DNA of 64,000 bases from a virus. Position numbers and translations under genes: made by a program. How positions within the stretch are numbered: the first letter of the stretch is position 1; each line of letters begins with the position of its first letter. Below the pieces are notes generated by a model that searched no databases, was not told the DNA's origin, and saw nothing but the letters and a program-made list of their open reading frames with translations. Of the stretch, positions 9,820-20,494 are shown one piece after another. The DNA is taken from positions 44,632 to 108,631 of IMG/VR virus record IMGVR_UViG_3300043424_000354; one strand, 5' to 3'.

Positions 9820-11433
9820 TTAAAATTTTAGAATTGCTCTAATTTTCTCTACTTGATCCTGCTGACGAACGATAAATTCTCTGTTATCAAGATAGATAAT
9901 CTCGCCTGTCTTACCATCAACCTCAGGTTCATCAACACTATTTATTGTCAATCCAGTCAATGATTGCGTAACATTAGTCAATTCGCTTGAAGATGTTATG
10001 ATTGGAATAATTGGAAGAAGGTAAATACTTTCCACAGTTCCATCTTCATCTAAATCAACTTTCTGAACAACAAGAAATCTACCGCCACTATCGGTAGTAA
10101 TTACGTCGTCCAACTCATAACTCTCAGGATCGTCCACATCGATTACATAACAACAAGTTCCGGTTGAATCTTGGAAATTGAGATTACTGTCAAAAATCAA
10201 AGGATTTTTAACAACGCCGATTTGCCTAAAATCATTATTTAAAAATAGATCGGCAGAATCGTTTGTTAGGTTTACAGAGAATCCAAGATTTGTGGCAAAT
10301 AGTTCTTTTTGTGCGTTCGCGCCATGCCCTGCTTTCGGAGACAACACTGCAAGTAATGAAGCGCCAGTTCCTTCTACGCCGTCAACAGTAACTTCGGCAA
10401 AGGTATAACCTGAACCTTGGTTTGTGATTGTTACTGATAGAATCGCACCGTCATCTGGGTCAATGTCAAGAATTGCTTCTGCGCCTGAACCATCACCAAC
10501 GATAGAAACTGATGCATCACCATCAATATAATCGATACCAGAATTGACAATTTCTATGCGGTCAACAGTTCCTGGAGTTGCTGCATTTTCCACATCTTCT
10601 TGCACTGCGCTGGAATCTGGCGCACCAAGATTTACATATGCCTCTGCACCAGAACCGCTTGCGCTGGAGAACGTGATATATGCAAAACTATATCCTTCCC
10701 CAGCAGTTGTTACTGTAACACCAGTAACTTCTCCACCAGAAATAGTAGCGGTAGCAACTGCCCCAGCACCATCACCATTAATGATTACTGTTGGTGCTGT
10801 TAGATAACCAGATCCGCCTTGTGTGACAATAATGTCGTCGATCTGACCGTTTACATCAAATTCAGGATCGCCGGAACCTGCGATCTTTCTGACTGGGATA
10901 TAATCCGTTGTTAGGAACTTGGTTTTATCGGATGCTTCAACCTTGAACATAAACTTCCAGATATATCCATCAGCAGTTTCAATTGCTGATGTAGAAGTTC
11001 CAGAAGGTTTAGTTGTGCTTTCTGCATCATTGTTGTTAGAGATGCATTTATACACATGATCATCGTCAGTAAATACGTAGAACAGCGAGTCTTTCAAAGA
11101 CTGGGCACCACTATATGCAGTATACTGATTTCCATCGGCGTCTAATTCGCCATACTTATCATCGTATTGATCATAAACTGTTCCTGACGCCCAATTGATT
11201 CTTGGGATCATCAAAACAGCATCACTTGACTGAATTCTTTTTACGAACAGCATGTTTCTGTGGGATGTGCTGTCATAACGCACGGAATCTACTGGTGTTT
11301 CAGGAGATTCCTCGTCATCCCACTCGGTTGTTCTGCCCACGCAGAAATAGAAGAAGTCGTTCTCGTTGTAAATATCACGATAGAGACTTCTTGCTATTTC
11401 TGTGCGACCTGCTGATCGAAGAAGAAGTGCCAT
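9820..11433 (-). CDS. 8: Baseplate wedge protein, gp8-like
   Basis: 537 residues. The N-terminal ~200 residues follow the T4 gp8 pattern: an F-Y-x-x-x-G-R-T-x-x-W element, a V-D-S-V-R segment, an M-[IL]-P-R-x-N-W segment, then a V-Y-K-C-I-S-N-N and G-Y-I-W-K-F-M-F stretch. Residues ~200-350 hold inserted P-[TS]-V-x-I / G-x-G-Y repeats shared with the neighbouring structural genes. It lies after the gp25, gp6 and gp7-like genes, matching T4 baseplate wedge order. It is longer than T4 gp8 (~334 residues), and the inserted repeats account for most of the difference. Confidence 0.8.
   Translation of the reverse strand: MALLLRSAGRTEIARSLYRDIYNENDFFYFCVGRTTEWDDEESPETPVDSVRYDSTSHRNMLFVKRIQSSDAVLMIPRINWASGTVYDQYDDKYGELDADGNQYTAYSGAQSLKDSLFYVFTDDDHVYKCISNNNDAESTTKPSGTSTSAIETADGYIWKFMFKVEASDKTKFLTTDYIPVRKIAGSGDPEFDVNGQIDDIIVTQGGSGYLTAPTVIINGDGAGAVATATISGGEVTGVTVTTAGEGYSFAYITFSSASGSGAEAYVNLGAPDSSAVQEDVENAATPGTVDRIEIVNSGIDYIDGDASVSIVGDGSGAEAILDIDPDDGAILSVTITNQGSGYTFAEVTVDGVEGTGASLLAVLSPKAGHGANAQKELFATNLGFSVNLTNDSADLFLNNDFRQIGVVKNPLIFDSNLNFQDSTGTCCYVIDVDDPESYELDDVITTDSGGRFLVVQKVDLDEDGTVESIYLLPIIPIITSSSELTNVTQSLTGLTINSVDEPEVDGKTGEIIYLDNREFIVRQQDQVEKIRAILKF
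9939..9946 (-). promoter_or_regulatory. Possible late promoter, AATAAATA variant
   Basis: A one-mismatch late -10 box on the minus strand in the 3' end of the gp8-like gene. Predicted initiation near 9933 is about 130 nt before the start of the 2000-residue gene. Weak: sequence match alone in AT-rich DNA. Confidence 0.3.
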
Positions 11434-11439
11434 GTTATA

Positions 11440-11901
11440 TTACGAGATCGTTACCGTCCAAGTGATTGTCATGCTGTCTGACGCACCCTTGTTAATGACA
11501 GCAAATTCAGTGCGGCAAAGCATTGTGCCAGAAGACGAGGCATTGAAGATACCTGCTTCAGTAACAGCACCAGTGCCTGTTCCTGCGCCAAAAGTAGCAA
11601 CATATTCAATAGCATTGTCTGTTACAGTTGTTGATGTCAGGGAAACACGAGCAAGTTGGTGTTGAAGAGCAGTATCAGATGCCGCTGGGTTTGCTGCGCC
11701 ACCTGCTTGGTCGCCATCACCGACTGCCATGTGTGACATAGCAGTTTCGGTTGTATCCTTCATGCGCGAAGCAATATAAGCAAGACCTGTGTCAACAACC
11801 AAGTTAGGAACAGTTACTTCTTGAGTAACATTTCCTGCTTCGTCGCGAAGGACGATATTTAGAACGCCCTTAGTTCCCTTTACGTTTTCGATTAGTTTCA
11901 T
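11440..11901 (-). CDS. Small virion-associated beta protein
   Basis: 153 residues. The N-terminal half has a G-V-L-N-I-V-L-R-D pattern and a central M-A-V-G-D-G motif. The C-terminal half is Thr/Ala/Gly-rich with a T-E-A-G-I-F-N segment, typical of small phage tail proteins found near fibres. There is no signal peptide or membrane segment. It sits between the gp7-like and gp8-like genes with a late motif about 140 bp upstream. T4 has no gene at this spot. I infer a baseplate accessory protein. Confidence 0.55.
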   Translation of the reverse strand: MKLIENVKGTKGVLNIVLRDEAGNVTQEVTVPNLVVDTGLAYIASRMKDTTETAMSHMAVGDGDQAGGAANPAASDTALQHQLARVSLTSTTVTDNAIEYVATFGAGTGTGAVTEAGIFNASSSGTMLCRTEFAVINKGASDSMTITWTVTIS

Positions 11902-11917
11902 TTGATTTACCTTCTTC

Positions 11918-14908
11918 TTAGTTAAAATAAGTTACTTGACCAACATAATCCGAACCAAAATCACCATCAACATAGTTTTGAGTATTTACAATACCATCTT
12001 CAGTGACTGTTACTGTTTCGAATAGACCTTTAAGTGTATTTATAAGCGATTGTTCAGTCGTAGCGATAGAATCTATCGTTGCTGCATCATTTGCTATGAT
12101 CAGTAGTTCCGTTGCCCCTGCATTGTCTGTCTTGACAAGATATGGAATAATCCCAGTTGTATCTGTTGAAGTAACAGAATCAGTCAAATATTTATACAGG
12201 TGACTTGTCGCAGAATCTGCTGCATTCAATTCATCTACATTACCTGCTTCTTCGCCTCCAGGTTTTACCAATCCAACGGATGTATATTCGTGTGTTATTA
12301 CGGACTCTGCAAACGTTCTATAATATTCAACTGATCTACCAAAACTTTCGGTCGCAGTAGCAGTATCCGTTACGCCATTTTTAGCGAATGTCACTGCATT
12401 CGTTTCACTTGTATTTGCTACTTCCGCCAGAACTTTAGTGAAGTCATAATTTGCGATATCGGCAGAAACATAATTTTCATCGAAGAAATCATCAGCATAT
12501 GGGGATTGTAGATAGATTGTTTCTTCTAGAACCTTACCAAAATCAGTAATTGCATTTTCAGCAGTGATTGTATTTTCGCTGACTTCTCTTACATATTGAA
12601 CGACTCTCTCAAACACATCAGTTGATATTGTAGTATCATCTTCGTTTTCGTAGATACCAATATCAAAGTCAAAGGCAGTAGTTTCGCTTGTTGTTACTGA
12701 ATCCGCCAGAACTTTGTAAACATGACTTCCATGCGCTTCGGAAGCAGTTGCAGTATCCGAAAGAACCTTGATGAAATCAACAGCATAGTAGAAAGTATCA
12801 GCAGAGAGTTCTTCGAGAACAAACTCATAGATATGCAGACGTTCGATTGGTGTTGTAATGTAATCGCTAATCTCAACAACTTGCTCAATGACAAGTTCGC
12901 CGAAGATCGCAGTACCTGCAGGGTGCGTAGTGTTCTTTACAATGTCAATCCATTTATTGGACGGAACGTTTGAGCGAACAACATACGAGTAATTTTGATA
13001 GTAATAGTTGTCTTGTAGTTTGTTGACGTTTGACAACATACCACGAGAATCTTTAAATCTGCCAGTCTTGACGTTAATCGCGCCTGTTGTGAATGATATT
13101 GTTGCAGTACAACCTAATGTGGATGTGATAGTTGCAGTAAACGATTCGCGTTCGAAATCAAAACCCGTATCAAAAATACTAACTGCCGTAGGGCAACCAT
13201 CCTCGTCTACAGCATCAATTCTAATTGACGCCCTGTTGTCTCTACCAACCAGCGTATATGGGTTTAATCCTATGTCGCTTTCGTTGTATTTGTTTAAGAA
13301 ATACCCGAGTAGATTATTATCATATTGAATGGTGTATGAACCGACAGAACCTGTTTCGTCGATCGAGAAAATATCACCAACATTAAATCCGCATGGTGGT
13401 GTTCCATCACAACTTACTACTTCTGCAGTTGAAAGTTGACGAACAACATATCCGTATGTCGTAGTTGTTCCAGCGTCAGTATCTAAAATTTCAACTGTTG
13501 TTCTGACGGCATCAGTTGAGAAAGATACAGCAGGAGCAGAAGTATATCCGGAACCGCCATCTACAATAACTACGTGCGAAAGAGTTCCGTCATCAGAAAG
13601 GACTGCTCTTGCGGTGGCACCAGTTCCATCAACAGAAGTAAACTCAACAGTAGGAGCAGCATAATAACCGTTACCTGCATCGGTGAGTGGTTCATACAGA
13701 CGCTGCGTTCCAGAACCTACGATAGTTAGATCGACTGCAGTTCCTGCTGACGCATTTGTTGCACTGGTTGCTAATTTTATTGTATTTGAATTTACTACAA
13801 TCGCGTAATAGACATTATAGTTTGTCAGACCAGTAACAATAGTTCCGCCGTTTTTGTCATAAATGACAACGTCACCAGTCGTATAACCATGAGATGAAAT
13901 GGTTATTGTATTGTTTGTCAGGTTTACTGCAGAAGAACCATTGAATGTTTTATAGTTGTCGCCGACTATCGCCACAACTTCCTCGGACGCAGATACTAAA
14001 GCATTACCCACTGCACCAGCGCCTGGAACTAGGATTTCTGCAGTCTTTGATAGACTTGTTACCAATTCATAAACTGCGGGGAAGATATATGCAAACTTGG
14101 TAACATTGGTAACATTGGTTTCTACAATTCTTTGATATAGAACCGAACCAACGTTTTCAAAATATTTTATTCTTACAGTTTTACCTTTTAGGTCAAACGG
14201 ATTAGCAGTAATTCCGCTATCGACTGCAAGTTTTAATGTAACATCTTCAATCCAGATACCATCAGAAGCGCGAAGGATTTGTTCCGACGGATAGAAAATT
14301 TCAGTACTCTCATTGTAAAGAATTCTGAACAGTAATTCTATTGCCTTCTCGGATCCCTTCGCCTCATAAAATTGCTTGATGAATTTGATCAGACGACGAT
14401 CGTCGAGTTGTGCTGTTAACGGGAAATTCTGCGCATATTGATTCTTAAACTTGGGAACAAATGTATCCAAAGTTCTATTGATATCAAAATTCTTCTCATA
14501 GTTTAAGAGGAAATTATTTACTTCATTTTCCTGATCAAGGAACTCGTAGTATTTTTCCAAGAACGTAACAAAAACTGGATATTCATTACGAACGAAATCA
14601 GGAAGTTGGTTTGCAATAAGATGACTTAGTGATTGTTTGAAACCATTATACTCGTCATCAACATATACCATATTTGCAGTTGCTGCTGCGCCAGTTCCGC
14701 TTCCGCCACTAAAGGTGATTGTTGGTGGTGTAAGATAATCAAAACCAGAAAACGTCACAGTAATCGCAGTAACTTTACCACCGGAAACTGTTGCAGTAGC
14801 AGTTGCATTACCACCAACAGTAACCGTAGGCGCAGAAATATATCCTGAACCACCATCAGTTACTGTTATACTTGCAACCTTTTTATAATATGATGTGGTT
14901 TGTGTCAT
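11918..14908 (-). CDS. Large baseplate wedge protein at the gp7 position
   Basis: 996 residues, close to T4 gp7 (1032), and located directly after gp6 exactly as gene 7 follows gene 6 in T4. Residues 1-75 are a G-S-G-Y-I-x-x-P-T-V repeat domain. Residues ~85-230 are helical with F-L-E-K-Y-Y-E-F-L and [16 protein letters not shown] segments that are conserved, as I recall, in the marine T4-like virion protein at this position. The remainder is beta-rich, ending with Ser/Thr/Val repeats around S-D-T-A-T-A-S-E. The gp7 assignment rests on synteny and size; direct similarity to T4 gp7 is not obvious by eye. Confidence 0.65.
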   Translation of the reverse strand: MTQTTSYYKKVASITVTDGGSGYISAPTVTVGGNATATATVSGGKVTAITVTFSGFDYLTPPTITFSGGSGTGAAATANMVYVDDEYNGFKQSLSHLIANQLPDFVRNEYPVFVTFLEKYYEFLDQENEVNNFLLNYEKNFDINRTLDTFVPKFKNQYAQNFPLTAQLDDRRLIKFIKQFYEAKGSEKAIELLFRILYNESTEIFYPSEQILRASDGIWIEDVTLKLAVDSGITANPFDLKGKTVRIKYFENVGSVLYQRIVETNVTNVTKFAYIFPAVYELVTSLSKTAEILVPGAGAVGNALVSASEEVVAIVGDNYKTFNGSSAVNLTNNTITISSHGYTTGDVVIYDKNGGTIVTGLTNYNVYYAIVVNSNTIKLATSATNASAGTAVDLTIVGSGTQRLYEPLTDAGNGYYAAPTVEFTSVDGTGATARAVLSDDGTLSHVVIVDGGSGYTSAPAVSFSTDAVRTTVEILDTDAGTTTTYGYVVRQLSTAEVVSCDGTPPCGFNVGDIFSIDETGSVGSYTIQYDNNLLGYFLNKYNESDIGLNPYTLVGRDNRASIRIDAVDEDGCPTAVSIFDTGFDFERESFTATITSTLGCTATISFTTGAINVKTGRFKDSRGMLSNVNKLQDNYYYQNYSYVVRSNVPSNKWIDIVKNTTHPAGTAIFGELVIEQVVEISDYITTPIERLHIYEFVLEELSADTFYYAVDFIKVLSDTATASEAHGSHVYKVLADSVTTSETTAFDFDIGIYENEDDTTISTDVFERVVQYVREVSENTITAENAITDFGKVLEETIYLQSPYADDFFDENYVSADIANYDFTKVLAEVANTSETNAVTFAKNGVTDTATATESFGRSVEYYRTFAESVITHEYTSVGLVKPGGEEAGNVDELNAADSATSHLYKYLTDSVTSTDTTGIIPYLVKTDNAGATELLIIANDAATIDSIATTEQSLINTLKGLFETVTVTEDGIVNTQNYVDGDFGSDYVGQVTYFN
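12037..12044 (-). promoter_or_regulatory. Late promoter motif TATAAATA
   Basis: A perfect late -10 box on the minus strand within the 3' part of the 996-residue gene. Initiation near 12031 would give a ~130-nt leader before the 11440-11901 gene. A second identical motif at 12189-12196 is probably coincidental. Confidence 0.4.
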
Positions 14909-14911
14909 CTC

Positions 14912-16804
14912 TTATTCTTGCGAGTTAGCAACCGCCGTAATGGTCAGTCCTGCTGTTACATTTGATACTGAATTTGCTGCGCTTGTATCTAACGTCAAAA
15001 CAGTATTTCTAGCAGCATATGGGAAGACTGCGGAGGTTGAAGATTCTGTGGTTGATGTTAGATCGCTGGTCAAAATATTTGGAGCATCCCCAAACGGTTT
15101 GACGTAAACTCGAAGTTCTGTTTCATCCCCGAGTAGAGAGTCAATAGTTATATTTGAAATTGATACTACTCCAGTATCATAATTAACAGAACCAACGTTT
15201 GATGAAATAATGGTATCATCTGCTGATTTCTTTAACACAAGAGTTCCAATATCACCAACAGTAGACGGATGCCCGTCAGTAATGTATACTTCATACTGCT
15301 GTCCAGAAATCGTCGTATTAAAAAGTGTAGTTCTAACTGATTCTGGTTGCAACTTACTGTTAAATCTTACGTCGTATTGATCGGACACACCCAAGAAAAT
15401 CGGAATTCTTTTGTGCATCTCAATTTGAACGCTGGCAGAGAAGATAGACTTCGTAGTGCCTACGATTGCAGAAAGCAGTTTAGAATAATAGAAGTTCTTC
15501 TGTAACTTGTTTAGATTATTTGTAAAGAAGTTTTGAACGACTGTTCTAATTTCCGTTTCAATTCTCGAGGAAGTGAATGTTGTTTGCGTTTTATTGAAGT
15601 TGGCAGTAACGCCCAGACTAATATAGGTTTCGATCGGATCAACAAACTCAGGTTGAATCGATACCATACTTCTTGGGCGAATGATGTCTCTAGAAATAAT
15701 ATCTTTATCTGCCTGCGTAATAATAGATCCAGGTTGCGGTTGGATTGCAATGAACACCTTACCGTAAATCGGAGGAACATTTTCTTCCCCACCCCAAACG
15801 GAGATAGAGTTGATATTACTAAATCTTGAGGTGATCAACGTCTCATAGTCTGTCACAGTAACTGCTCTGTTCTTAGTAGCATTGAACTTGGGAGCATTAT
15901 ATCTGATGCTGTCAATGCTTTCTTGTTCTGAACCGCCTGTTGCTGCTTCGTTCAGATAGATAATTTTAGATTCACCAGAACCAGTGAAAGTGGTTGAGAC
16001 TGCAAAATTTGGAATAGAATTTGCTGCAGCGCCGCTACTTACAATATAGTCAACAATTACAATATTTCCCGTTACCAACTTTTTGCCAAGGATGTCATCA
16101 CCGAATCTAATTTCATAAAGACCAGATGGACCTTCTTCAACAAAGAATCCCTTTGTTGTAGGATCTACGCTCATAATGTCTTCGTAGTAATTCCATGTTG
16201 TAGTGGTAACAACAGTAGAAGATTCTTGGACTCTTACTCTAATTGTTGAAATATCAATATTCTTATTCGGCAAAACGAATGGACCAGATAGATTTGATAA
16301 ATCAGCAACAAAAGTATTTGTTACGCGCTTACCTTCGATCAATTCTACGTCAAAACTAAAACCAGTATTACTTGTTTCCAATGTAACAAGACCAGAATAA
16401 TAGTCCTGCTTTGGATAAAAAGTATAAGTGTTCTTTACTGTTTTGGCAGTAAAAGGAGTATCTCGCGTCAATGTTAAACTTGTTCCAGTATAACCTGATG
16501 GTGGATCAATTTGTAGAGTAATGTTTGCTCGAGCAGATCTTCTTGATGCACCTGTGTAACCAAGAGTTTTAGCGATTGATGCGACCGAGTTTCTCTTTAC
16601 CGCGCTATCAATAAACATTTCATTTGCTTGAAGATGTGCAAGAGTGGCATTATAGTGAGTGTTGTATGCCAGAATATCAAGCAACATAGAAAGAGCAGAA
16701 CCGTCGAAGTTATAATCTTGAAATTCTTCCTGCGATTGCAAGAAAGTTTTTAGATTTTGTTTGATCGCATCGAAATCTAGTTCCGCTACATTTAGTTGTG
16801 TCAT
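14912..16804 (-). CDS. 6: Baseplate wedge protein gp6 (gpJ-like)
   Basis: 630 residues, near T4 gp6 (660). The N-terminus carries the family signature: F-D-x-I-K-x-x-L-K-x-F-L-x-x-Q, Y-N-F-D-G-S-A-L-x-x-L-L-D-I-L-A-Y-N-T-H-Y-N, then the A-N-E-M-F-I-D-S-A-x-x-R-x-S-V helix. The central region contains an F-x-V-x-E-G-P-S-G-L-Y-E-I-R-F-G-D-D segment also seen in P2 gpJ-like proteins. gp6 dimers join neighbouring wedges into the baseplate ring. It overlaps gp25 context closely: one base separates the two genes, so they are likely co-translated. Confident assignment. Confidence 0.92.
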   Translation of the reverse strand: MTQLNVAELDFDAIKQNLKTFLQSQEEFQDYNFDGSALSMLLDILAYNTHYNATLAHLQANEMFIDSAVKRNSVASIAKTLGYTGASRRSARANITLQIDPPSGYTGTSLTLTRDTPFTAKTVKNTYTFYPKQDYYSGLVTLETSNTGFSFDVELIEGKRVTNTFVADLSNLSGPFVLPNKNIDISTIRVRVQESSTVVTTTTWNYYEDIMSVDPTTKGFFVEEGPSGLYEIRFGDDILGKKLVTGNIVIVDYIVSSGAAANSIPNFAVSTTFTGSGESKIIYLNEAATGGSEQESIDSIRYNAPKFNATKNRAVTVTDYETLITSRFSNINSISVWGGEENVPPIYGKVFIAIQPQPGSIITQADKDIISRDIIRPRSMVSIQPEFVDPIETYISLGVTANFNKTQTTFTSSRIETEIRTVVQNFFTNNLNKLQKNFYYSKLLSAIVGTTKSIFSASVQIEMHKRIPIFLGVSDQYDVRFNSKLQPESVRTTLFNTTISGQQYEVYITDGHPSTVGDIGTLVLKKSADDTIISSNVGSVNYDTGVVSISNITIDSLLGDETELRVYVKPFGDAPNILTSDLTSTTESSTSAVFPYAARNTVLTLDTSAANSVSNVTAGLTITAVANSQE

Positions 16805-16805
16805 C

Positions 16806-17204
16806 TTATCTACTTCTTCTTAGAATTGTTGAAAATGTTACAGGATCATTAACACCTATCACATAAAAATAAATTGTTACTTTAAATGCGTTGTCGTCAA
16901 ATAGCGGAACTACATCAACTTGCTGCGATCTTACTCTTGGTTCATATTTGTTGATCAAAAGTTCTAGGCGCAATTTTAATGAGTTTGCTGTGATCATGTC
17001 AATATTTTCAAACATCATTCCATACACAGGAGAACCGAGTTTCGGTTGGAATGGGCGCTCATAATAATTAGTTAAAATTAAAGTCTTGAGTGCTTGCTTT
17101 ACGGCATTAACATCATACTTCCTCGCGACGTCACCCGTAATTGGATGCGCCGCGAAGGACAGATCTAGATCTGAGTATATTCTGTTTACTTGCTTCGTGC
17201 TCAT
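16806..17204 (-). CDS. 25: Baseplate wedge protein gp25 (gpW/gp25 family)
   Basis: 132 residues, the same size as T4 gp25. It shows the usual order: D-L-D-L-S-F-x-x-H-P-x-T-G-D near the N-terminus, then a V-K-Q-A-L-K-x-L-I-L-T-N-x-x-E-R-P-F-x-P-x-x-G segment, and a C-terminal helix-strand ending in V-x-F-x-x-x-L-x-R. gp25 sits at the inner baseplate and initiates sheath polymerisation. A late box ends five bases before the ATG, so an mRNA made from it would begin at the start codon. No Shine-Dalgarno sequence is visible in those few bases. Confidence 0.92.
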   Translation of the reverse strand: MSTKQVNRIYSDLDLSFAAHPITGDVARKYDVNAVKQALKTLILTNYYERPFQPKLGSPVYGMMFENIDMITANSLKLRLELLINKYEPRVRSQQVDVVPLFDDNAFKVTIYFYVIGVNDPVTFSTILRRSR

Positions 17205-17209
17205 ATGCT

Positions 17210-17217
17210 TATTTATA
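17210..17217 (-). promoter_or_regulatory. Late promoter TATAAATA placed for a leaderless gp25 mRNA
   Basis: A perfect late -10 box on the minus strand in the gap between gp5-spike and gp25. By T4 late-promoter geometry (box at -13 to -6) the first transcribed base would be 17204, the A of the gp25 ATG. Confidence 0.6.
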
Positions 17218-17219
17218 TG

Positions 17220-20200
17220 TTACCACGGGATAAACCTACCTTTACTTAAGAATATTGTTTGACTTCCGCTTTGACGGCAAGTTCCGTTTGCGCTACCGCT
17301 TCTCTTTTGCCCGTTCCATAGAACATATCCAATATGCAACCATGCAGTAGATCCGTTCGCAGTCTCTAGCAGAATTTGGTCGCAGCGTGGTAGAGATGTT
17401 GCTACGAAGTTTGCGATCTCAACCATCTTTTGTTTGTTTGAAGCATACTGCGGCCACTGCAAGTCAACTGCAGCATATCTGTGCGCCGACATGGTGTCGT
17501 GCCTAAATCCAGAGTTAATTCTGAACCCAGGATACTTTTCGCGCAGAGGTTCGAGAATGTTAAGAGCAAGGCATCTATAGTTCTGGATAATTTCCCACTT
17601 ATTATTTTTGCCCTTTGGATAGGCAATGAACTGCGATAGACTTCTAGTTGGGAAGAAGTCTTTCAATCTGTAATTATCTGACAGAACAATATCACCGTTA
17701 ATCTTGTTTCCGCCAAGTGCTGGCAGTGGTTGTTTAGTCTTGTAGTATTTGTCGCACCCAGCAATAGCAGGAGGGACTGTGCCGAAGTCGCCGACTTGTT
17801 CCCCACCAGTGCCCGAACCTGAATCTGGTCCAAGTGGATTGGATGGATCATTTGGACTTACGCAATCCGCGGAACCACTATCTGGCGAATCTGGAACGTC
17901 GTTATCAGTAGTATCCGACGATCCTTGGTTACCACCACCTACACCACCAGCAGACCCACCAACATATTGCGACTTGCCTGCGACGGACTTACTGACTGGT
18001 TTTTCGACAGTCTTGGTATTTGACAACGGAGCAGCAACAGCACAAACTGCCTCTGCTGCTGCAACAGGAGCAGTAACAGTTGCGGTTGTATTACCCTTGA
18101 TGTTAGTGGTATCATCAGGCGAGTTATGAGTTCCCTTGAGGTTTGTTGTTCCTGCATTCAGGGTTGTGATATTTGCAGTTGTAACATCAATTGTGGCGGT
18201 GTCAATCGGCGAAGAAGTAACAAGAGGTGCCTTGAGACTGATATTACCAACACCCTCAACATTTACTCCTGCGCCCGATTTAATTTCAGTCGCTGCGCCA
18301 GACTTAGACTTAATACTTGCATCAGTACAGGTGTTCATATCGCCCGTCGAGTGATTGTAGTATGCACCAGCAGATTTAATGTGGGTATCTGTCTTCGAAG
18401 TGAGGTTAAGTCCTCCATCTGTTGTCAAATTAAATTTACCAGCAGCGTCTGTAGTAAAGTTACCCTTCGCGTCGATGTCAATGTCACCAACATTCTCGAG
18501 TGACATCAATCCGCCATTTCTTGCGTAGATACCTTCACCAACAGACAGCGATAAACGGCCGCCGATATTGACATCAATGTCATTGTGAATATCCATCGAA
18601 ACTCGACCATGCATAGTCAAGTTTGTATCGCTCATAATAATAACATTGCAATTACCTGCAACGTGAACGTTAGCAACACCCTCGATTAAGATATATCCGT
18701 CCTTGTCCAGAATGGTGTAACCATCACCAACAATCTTAGTGACCTTAGTTCCGTCTGGTCCAATCTCATCAAATGTCCCTGAACGGTGAGCAAAGTTTAA
18801 TCGTTCTGAACCAGGAGTGTCATCGATTTCAATAGCGTGTCCTGCCTCAGATCCAAACACCTTATTATATGGATACTGTGCGTTATAAGGTGATTCTGGT
18901 TGCGCCCAAGTTGCACCATTTCTACCAGCAGTTGGAACTTCGCGTTTTCTATTTGCGTTTCTTGCTGCAGGAGATGCACCTGCGCTAAGAGTTTCTCTGT
19001 TACCAGCAGAAGTTTTTGGACTCGCACCAACTTGTGGCGAGTTTACCCCTGTTGCCAGTGGGTTGGTATCAGGTTTATTTACAGAAGATCTTAACGGATA
19101 TACTTTATTAGGATCCTTGAATCCTTTTGAATCATCTTGCATTGATGCTGGAACTACGTCAGCATTTGATGGTTGATTATTTGCTCTAAAGGTTTCAGTA
19201 GAGTTTTCTTTGTTTACTTCTTCTTCAGATGCAGCATTCTTAACCTGCGTCGATGGGGGATCGGTAACATCAGTTTCTGCTGGTTTCGTTTCTAGAACAA
19301 CCTTTTCTTGAGTCTTTTCTTTAGTTCTCGTAGTTCCATCTGCGCTGACAGTTTCAACTGTTGTGGTTTTAGTTCCGTCAGGATTCACAGCAACAGTAGT
19401 TGTTATGCTGTTACCATCAGTATCATAAATCGTTGTGGCAACGGGATCGACAATATTAAGTTGTTTTTTAATTGGCGCAATGTCAGTTTCAAATGAAGAA
19501 ACAATTTGTTGTTTTGCAGACTGCAGTATTTGATATTTTTCTTGCGGTCCAATAATTTTCGCTGCTTGAATTGCTTTGTCTAATTGCGCCGATAAACTGT
19601 CAATAGAAACTGGCATAGAAACAGCAATTTCTATACCAGCATACAGAATCCTACCAGAAATATTTGTTCCAACTGCCTTATATTCTATGGTAAGTTTGTC
19701 GATTGTATTCTCAACCAACGTAGCACCACCTTCTACTGGTGCTACCTCAGGGACATCTGGTTTTGCTGTGCTTACCTCTAGAGGTGTTTCTGCAATAGAA
19801 TTCCAACCAATATCATACCAATACTTGGAAGTAATACCATTGGTATCTTTCTTGATAATTCCCTTAGAATATGCTGCTGCAGTATCATAATTTACGCACA
19901 GCGATACAGAAAGCAATCCAGTAATTACATTAGGATCAGTGCTGTCAGAAATAATTCTGGCAGTATAAAGAAGATTGTAAATAAACTTCAAATAACTATA
20001 AGCAATTTGATCCTGATAATATCCCGAAAGCAGAATATCTGCGCCAGTAGTAATTTGATTGTTTATTGAAACTCCTTCGAGTTTATTTGTTATGAAGTAA
20101 TACTGAGCATTATTTTTCGCTTCAATTTTTGCTTCGGCAAAATCAATCAGAGGATTCTGTTCTTTGGCATACTCGAAATATGATTTTCTGTTTTCGAGTT

Positions 20201-20483
20201 TTTCCGGACCCTCTGGATGATCAACTAATATCTTGTTGATGTATTCTCGTGCGCTACTTCCCAACCAACTAGCGTCGATTAACTGGTTGATGGTGAAACG
20301 ATAGGCACCATATTCACCTTTGTCGTGAACCTTTGAGAATACGTCCTGTGTGCCAGCAACAGGATATTGTTTGGTAATTGCATCTTGACATGCCTTCAAC
20401 AGCGAAGTAATGTTATCTGCTGTTAGTGGACCGATACCTTCTTCAAATGGACCTGAATTTGTTTCATAAGTTATATTTGCCAT
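17220..20483 (-). CDS. Central spike protein (gp5 C-terminal-like beta-helix) with a C-terminal M15-type peptidase domain
   Basis: 1087 residues in three parts. Residues 1-~330 are an alpha-rich domain I do not recognise. After a Lys/Thr/Pro linker, residues ~530-790 are short repeats of alternating hydrophobic strands (D-I-D-V-N-I-G-G-R-L, D-I-D-I-D-A-K-G-N-F), as in the gp5C/VgrG triple beta-helix needle. Residues ~910-1087 resemble VanY/M15 D-Ala-D-Ala peptidases: S-G-F-R, then S-A-H-R-Y-A-A-V-D-L (His and Asp zinc ligands) and W-L-H-I-G-Y (third ligand). The lysozyme and OB parts of T4 gp5 are in the next gene upstream (20495-21433), so gp5 functions appear split across two proteins. Likely the membrane-piercing spike with peptidoglycan peptidase activity. 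Confidence 0.8.
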   Translation of the reverse strand: MANITYETNSGPFEEGIGPLTADNITSLLKACQDAITKQYPVAGTQDVFSKVHDKGEYGAYRFTINQLIDASWLGSSAREYINKILVDHPEGPEKLENRKSYFEYAKEQNPLIDFAEAKIEAKNNAQYYFITNKLEGVSINNQITTGADILLSGYYQDQIAYSYLKFIYNLLYTARIISDSTDPNVITGLLSVSLCVNYDTAAAYSKGIIKKDTNGITSKYWYDIGWNSIAETPLEVSTAKPDVPEVAPVEGGATLVENTIDKLTIEYKAVGTNISGRILYAGIEIAVSMPVSIDSLSAQLDKAIQAAKIIGPQEKYQILQSAKQQIVSSFETDIAPIKKQLNIVDPVATTIYDTDGNSITTTVAVNPDGTKTTTVETVSADGTTRTKEKTQEKVVLETKPAETDVTDPPSTQVKNAASEEEVNKENSTETFRANNQPSNADVVPASMQDDSKGFKDPNKVYPLRSSVNKPDTNPLATGVNSPQVGASPKTSAGNRETLSAGASPAARNANRKREVPTAGRNGATWAQPESPYNAQYPYNKVFGSEAGHAIEIDDTPGSERLNFAHRSGTFDEIGPDGTKVTKIVGDGYTILDKDGYILIEGVANVHVAGNCNVIIMSDTNLTMHGRVSMDIHNDIDVNIGGRLSLSVGEGIYARNGGLMSLENVGDIDIDAKGNFTTDAAGKFNLTTDGGLNLTSKTDTHIKSAGAYYNHSTGDMNTCTDASIKSKSGAATEIKSGAGVNVEGVGNISLKAPLVTSSPIDTATIDVTTANITTLNAGTTNLKGTHNSPDDTTNIKGNTTATVTAPVAAAEAVCAVAAPLSNTKTVEKPVSKSVAGKSQYVGGSAGGVGGGNQGSSDTTDNDVPDSPDSGSADCVSPNDPSNPLGPDSGSGTGGEQVGDFGTVPPAIAGCDKYYKTKQPLPALGGNKINGDIVLSDNYRLKDFFPTRSLSQFIAYPKGKNNKWEIIQNYRCLALNILEPLREKYPGFRINSGFRHDTMSAHRYAAVDLQWPQYASNKQKMVEIANFVATSLPRCDQILLETANGSTAWLHIGYVLWNGQKRSGSANGTCRQSGSQTIFLSKGRFIPW

Positions 20484-20494
20484 GTTAGATCCTC

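Noticed and set aside
12189-12196. Second TATAAATA inside the 996-residue gene
   Set aside because: No start codon within 280 bp that is not served by the nearer motif at 12037; probably chance.
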